Shown: positions 14,850-17,206 of the stretch, piece after piece
Layout: each line of letters begins with the position of its first letter
How positions within the stretch are numbered: position 1 is the stretch's first letter
DNA from: Bacteroidales bacterium
GTDB taxonomy: Bacteria; Bacteroidota; Bacteroidia; Bacteroidales; JAAUTT01
Assembly (NCBI GenBank): GCA_025350365.1
Contig: JANXXY010000339.1
Span: 1-17,206, forward strand
DNA: 17,206 bases
Reading direction: 5' to 3'
Translations under genes and position numbers: made by a program
The notes under the pieces: model-generated
The model's database searches: none
Told to the model about the DNA's origin: nothing
What the model saw: only the letters and a program-made list of their open reading frames with translations

Positions 14850-15230
14850 TTAAAATAATTTGGGTAAAAATATAATCAACCCACAAACTAAGGCTGCCAT
14901 TGCGCAAACCAATACAGCCCCGGCTGAAATATCTTTGACTATTCGTGCAGTTTCATGATATTCGGGAAATAAATGGTCTGTTAATTTCTCAATTACAGTA
15001 TTAAAAGCTTCCGCTGCCCACACAATAGCAATCACAATCAATATAACACACCACTCTGATTTTGATATTCGAAGTAAAATTCCTGCTATTAAAGCGCAAA
15101 CAGCAGCTAAAAAATGTATGCGGGCATTTGGTTCAGATTTGAAAAGTTCGTAAATACCTGTAAAAGCAAACCCGAAACTTTTTATACGTTTTCTAAAGCC
15201 GTTTTTACCGGGGTGCATGTTTGTTTGCAT
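14850..15230 (-). CDS. dgkA: Diacylglycerol/undecaprenol kinase (DgkA family)
   Basis: A 126-residue membrane kinase. SEPNARIHF (32-40) is the amphipathic-helix signature, and WAAEAFNTVIEKLTD (71-85) is the family's core motif with Glu74, Asn77 and Glu81. HETARIVKDISAGAVLV (92-108) then leads to the last membrane helix; three membrane segments in total (about 40-55, 60-78 and 103-122). In Gram-negative enterobacteria it recycles diacylglycerol; the shorter N-terminal layout seen here is also that of the undecaprenol kinases of Gram-positives. Two ATGs are possible (15230 and 15218), and both overlap the end of the PAP2 gene, by 26 or 14 bases, so translation is probably coupled. With PAP2 it fits undecaprenyl phosphate recycling, which is inference. 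Confidence 0.92.
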   Translation of the reverse strand: MQTNMHPGKNGFRKRIKSFGFAFTGIYELFKSEPNARIHFLAAVCALIAGILLRISKSEWCVILIVIAIVWAAEAFNTVIEKLTDHLFPEYHETARIVKDISAGAVLVCAMAALVCGLIIFLPKLF

Positions 15231-15816
15231 AATGTTTATTTAACCAAATGTTTGCTTTATAAGCAAGATAGGCACTCCCTGCCCCTATAATCATTCCACC
15301 CAATACATCGCTGGGATAATGCACCCCCAGATGGAGACGCGAATATCCGACTGTGCCTGCCCATAAGTATGATGGGGCAACGATATACCATTTTGGATAA
15401 GCAAGGCTCAATGATGTAGCTGTTGCAAAAGCACTGGAAGTATGGCCTGAAGGGAATGAAGGGTCGCCTCCATCTGATTTTTTCATGATTTCATCAGGAT
15501 ACATCTCGAAAGGTCGTTTACGATTTACTGAATATTTAAATGCATAGGTAACCCCCACGTTAATGGCGCTAGCGGCAATTATTACGCAGGCGCTTCTAAA
15601 CAACTTATCGTCATGTTTTATCAGCCCGGCAATTCCCATTGTAAGAGGAACTCCCACAACTATTACGTTATTCGAGTTAGAAACAAATTTAAAAAAATTA
15701 TCGGAAGGCTGGATTGTTTGAGAATTTATAGAACGAAGAATCCGGATATCTATATTTTGAGAAAATATCGAAACAGGTATAATCAAAAGTAGTAAAACTA
15801 TAAATCTTTTTATCAT
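15205..15816 (-). CDS. PAP2 family membrane phosphatase
   Basis: A 203-residue phosphatase with all three acid-phosphatase motifs. C1 is Lys94 with Arg101-Pro102 (KYSVNRKRP), C2 is PSGH (122-125), and C3 is Ser159-Arg160, His166 and Asp170 (SRLHLGVHYPSD). The N-terminus looks like a cleavable signal peptide (MIKRFIVLLLLIIPVSIFSQ, 1-20), so the active site faces the periplasm. Relatives remove phosphate from undecaprenyl pyrophosphate, phosphatidic acid or phosphatidylglycerol phosphate. Its gene overlaps dgkA, which suggests that the pair interconverts lipid carrier and phosphorylated carrier, for example undecaprenyl pyrophosphate to phosphate here and undecaprenol to phosphate there. The substrate is not proven by sequence. 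Confidence 0.93.
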   Translation of the reverse strand: MIKRFIVLLLLIIPVSIFSQNIDIRILRSINSQTIQPSDNFFKFVSNSNNVIVVGVPLTMGIAGLIKHDDKLFRSACVIIAASAINVGVTYAFKYSVNRKRPFEMYPDEIMKKSDGGDPSFPSGHTSSAFATATSLSLAYPKWYIVAPSYLWAGTVGYSRLHLGVHYPSDVLGGMIIGAGSAYLAYKANIWLNKHYANKHAPR

Positions 15817-15870
15817 ATAGTAATTTTATGTTTAAAGGTATATAATCAATTATTTACAGGATCTAAATTA

Positions 15871-17037
15871 TTATTTTTTTCGGTAATTAAAATTAGCCGA
15901 TGCAATATCCCAATTCAATTTCAACCAAACAAAAATTAACGGCAAAACCATCAATGCGTATTGATTTATATATGCTTCTCTTATATATCCCGGAAAAACA
16001 TCTGTAGGTGAAAAGCTTGAAATTATCAAAGCAAACCACAATATCACCTTGTCAAGAGTTGTTTTACCACTTAATAAGTACCAAATAGCCACACCCACAA
16101 AGCCTATGATAATTGTTGGTGATTCAGATCCGGTGCTGGCGAGGATTATAAATAATAATGCAGAGGCCAGTATTCTAAGCTGAAAAACAATATTTTTAAA
16201 TTGCGAAAACCTAATGTATGATAATGCAAATACTAGCAAACCGGGTATTATAAAATAAAGATTGGATAAGTTCTGATTATGAAAGAACCTACGGAACATA
16301 CCCATAACACAAACATCGGTTCTGGTGTTCAGTATCATAGTATTTTCAAGATTTTTAGCTACTAACACCTGATACCAATCAGCGTAACATTGAAAAATGT
16401 AATCAATACCAACAAAAATCATGGGAAGGGTAAAGAGGACTATTGACCAGAAGACACAGTATAGTATGTATTTGAGTTTCTCATCAACAAAAAAGAAAAA
16501 TGCCAAACCGACAATCCCGTATAATTTTATTGATACTCCAAGCATCAAAAAGAAAGCAGCCCAAAAAAATTGCTTTTTATGAATAAACGTATAACTTAAA
16601 ATAATTAAAGCAACACAAATGGCATGAAACTGGCTGTTAAGTAATGATGTGATTAAGCAATTAAGAGATATCCAACTAACTAATGCCCTATCTTTATCAC
16701 TAATAGGTAATTGATAAATTGCATAAAGCAAAATACCTGCATTAAAAACATTCCAAAGAGCATAACCCAATAAGGTTGGTAAAATAGAAAAAGGTGCAAT
16801 CAAAATAGCAAAAATAGGCCCATACAGATATAAACCGAAACAATCTTTTGGATGTTCCAAATACAGATTAAGGTGATCTAAAAGATGATAGAAACTGGTT
16901 TTGAAAATTATATAGTTATTGAGATGTGAATTAGTTTCGCCCAGAAAATATTGTTTTACTGCAGTAATTAGCCCTGCCAATATCCAAATTATGATAATAT
17001 TACGCTTTTTAAGAAGTATTTGAAAATTGAAAGTCAT
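15871..17037 (-). CDS. GT87-type polyprenol-dependent glycosyltransferase (DUF2029)
   Basis: A 388-residue polytopic membrane protein with about ten hydrophobic segments. The layout fits the GT87/DUF2029 family of GT-C enzymes: an N-terminal membrane segment, a loop with PKDCFGLYLYGPIFAILIAP (63-82), the segment LPTLLGYALWNVFNAG, then a conserved K-LYG (SIKLYG, about 169-174). These enzymes transfer mannose or related sugars from polyprenyl-phosphate donors on the outer face of the inner membrane. The absence of an obvious DxD in the first loop weakens a catalytic assignment, since the family acid is only tentatively placed. It follows the gene at the right edge by 11 bases and precedes PAP2 by 54, so it belongs to an envelope glycan operon. 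Confidence 0.8.
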   Translation of the reverse strand: MTFNFQILLKKRNIIIIWILAGLITAVKQYFLGETNSHLNNYIIFKTSFYHLLDHLNLYLEHPKDCFGLYLYGPIFAILIAPFSILPTLLGYALWNVFNAGILLYAIYQLPISDKDRALVSWISLNCLITSLLNSQFHAICVALIILSYTFIHKKQFFWAAFFLMLGVSIKLYGIVGLAFFFFVDEKLKYILYCVFWSIVLFTLPMIFVGIDYIFQCYADWYQVLVAKNLENTMILNTRTDVCVMGMFRRFFHNQNLSNLYFIIPGLLVFALSYIRFSQFKNIVFQLRILASALLFIILASTGSESPTIIIGFVGVAIWYLLSGKTTLDKVILWFALIISSFSPTDVFPGYIREAYINQYALMVLPLIFVWLKLNWDIASANFNYRKK

Positions 17038-17048
17038 ATTTTACACTT

Positions 17049-17206
17049 TTATAGTAATGGGGAATGTTGATTATTTAATGATTGAGTATATTCTTGCAGG
17101 GTGATAAATTCACCTTTTTCTTTTAGCCAACCTAAATATTTTTCAAGTCGCAGGAGTAATGTATCTTTGGAATGTCTTTTCATATACCTGGGTATTTTAA
17201 AAACAG
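17049..17206 (-). CDS. C-terminal end of an unidentified protein, possibly polysaccharide deacetylase
   Basis: Only the last 52 codons are in the window, ending at the TAA at 17051-17049. The readable part is VFKIPRYMKRHSKDTLLLRL, then EKYLGWLKEKGEFITLQEYT and QSLNNQHSPLL. The pattern L-x-YL-x-WLKEKGEFITLQEY resembles the closing helix and strand of polysaccharide deacetylases (NodB-type), where the last helix is followed by 'the level at which the residue is'-type WLKxKG and F-x-T; this is weak evidence. It lies 11 bases before the GT87 gene on the same strand, so it is probably co-transcribed with it. Confidence 0.4.
   Translation of the reverse strand, partial: VFKIPRYMKRHSKDTLLLRLEKYLGWLKEKGEFITLQEYTQSLNNQHSPLL

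Overview
The window looks like chromosomal DNA from a member of the Bacteroidota. This rests on several things: AT-rich DNA, almost no Shine-Dalgarno sequences, several matches to the Bacteroidota -7 box TAnnTTTG, many lipoprotein signal peptides, and gene types common in that phylum (hybrid histidine kinases with several receivers, M48 lipoproteins, stand-alone TfoX C-terminal domain, GT87). I see no insertion sequence, phage gene, CRISPR array, tRNA or rRNA. No gene-free stretch exceeds about 215 bases.

Bases 1-5834 (minus strand) hold a signalling block. In transcription order it is a CheR methyltransferase, a CheB methylesterase domain without receiver, a 1189-residue hybrid histidine kinase (CHASE3, GAF, coiled coil, HisKA, HATPase and three receivers), and the start of a repeat protein that runs off the left edge. 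That protein is a tandem array of 21-residue (63-bp) units, and two to three copies of the same unit sit in the kinase's coiled coil. No CheA, CheW or methyl-accepting receptor is in view, so this is a chemotaxis-like module used in some other signalling route, or its partners lie elsewhere.

Bases 6039-7954 (minus) hold a stand-alone TfoX C-terminal domain gene and a two-gene operon of a classical SDR dehydrogenase and an atypical NAD(P)-binding SDR, which ends in a good intrinsic terminator.

Bases 8163-10284 (plus) hold an M48 metalloprotease lipoprotein, an alpha/beta-hydrolase lipoprotein and a YbcJ-type S4 RNA-binding protein. A short decayed gene end lies after the hydrolase.

Bases 10373-12430 (minus) hold an endonuclease III and a lipoprotein with eight PQQ-type beta-propeller repeats. 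Bases 12639-14729 (plus) hold an M2/M3-type metallopeptidase lipoprotein with a well-placed promoter, and a Dabb-domain protein.

Bases 14850-17206 (minus) hold an envelope block: the tail of a possible polysaccharide deacetylase, a GT87-type membrane glycosyltransferase, a PAP2 phosphatase and an overlapping DgkA-family kinase. The last two would fit together in recycling the undecaprenyl phosphate carrier.

Most of the window is ordinary housekeeping and envelope content. The parts most worth a second look are the expanding 63-bp repeat array shared by two neighbouring genes, the Che-like module without its usual partners, the hairpin element between cheR and cheB, and the gene remnant at about 9912-9980.
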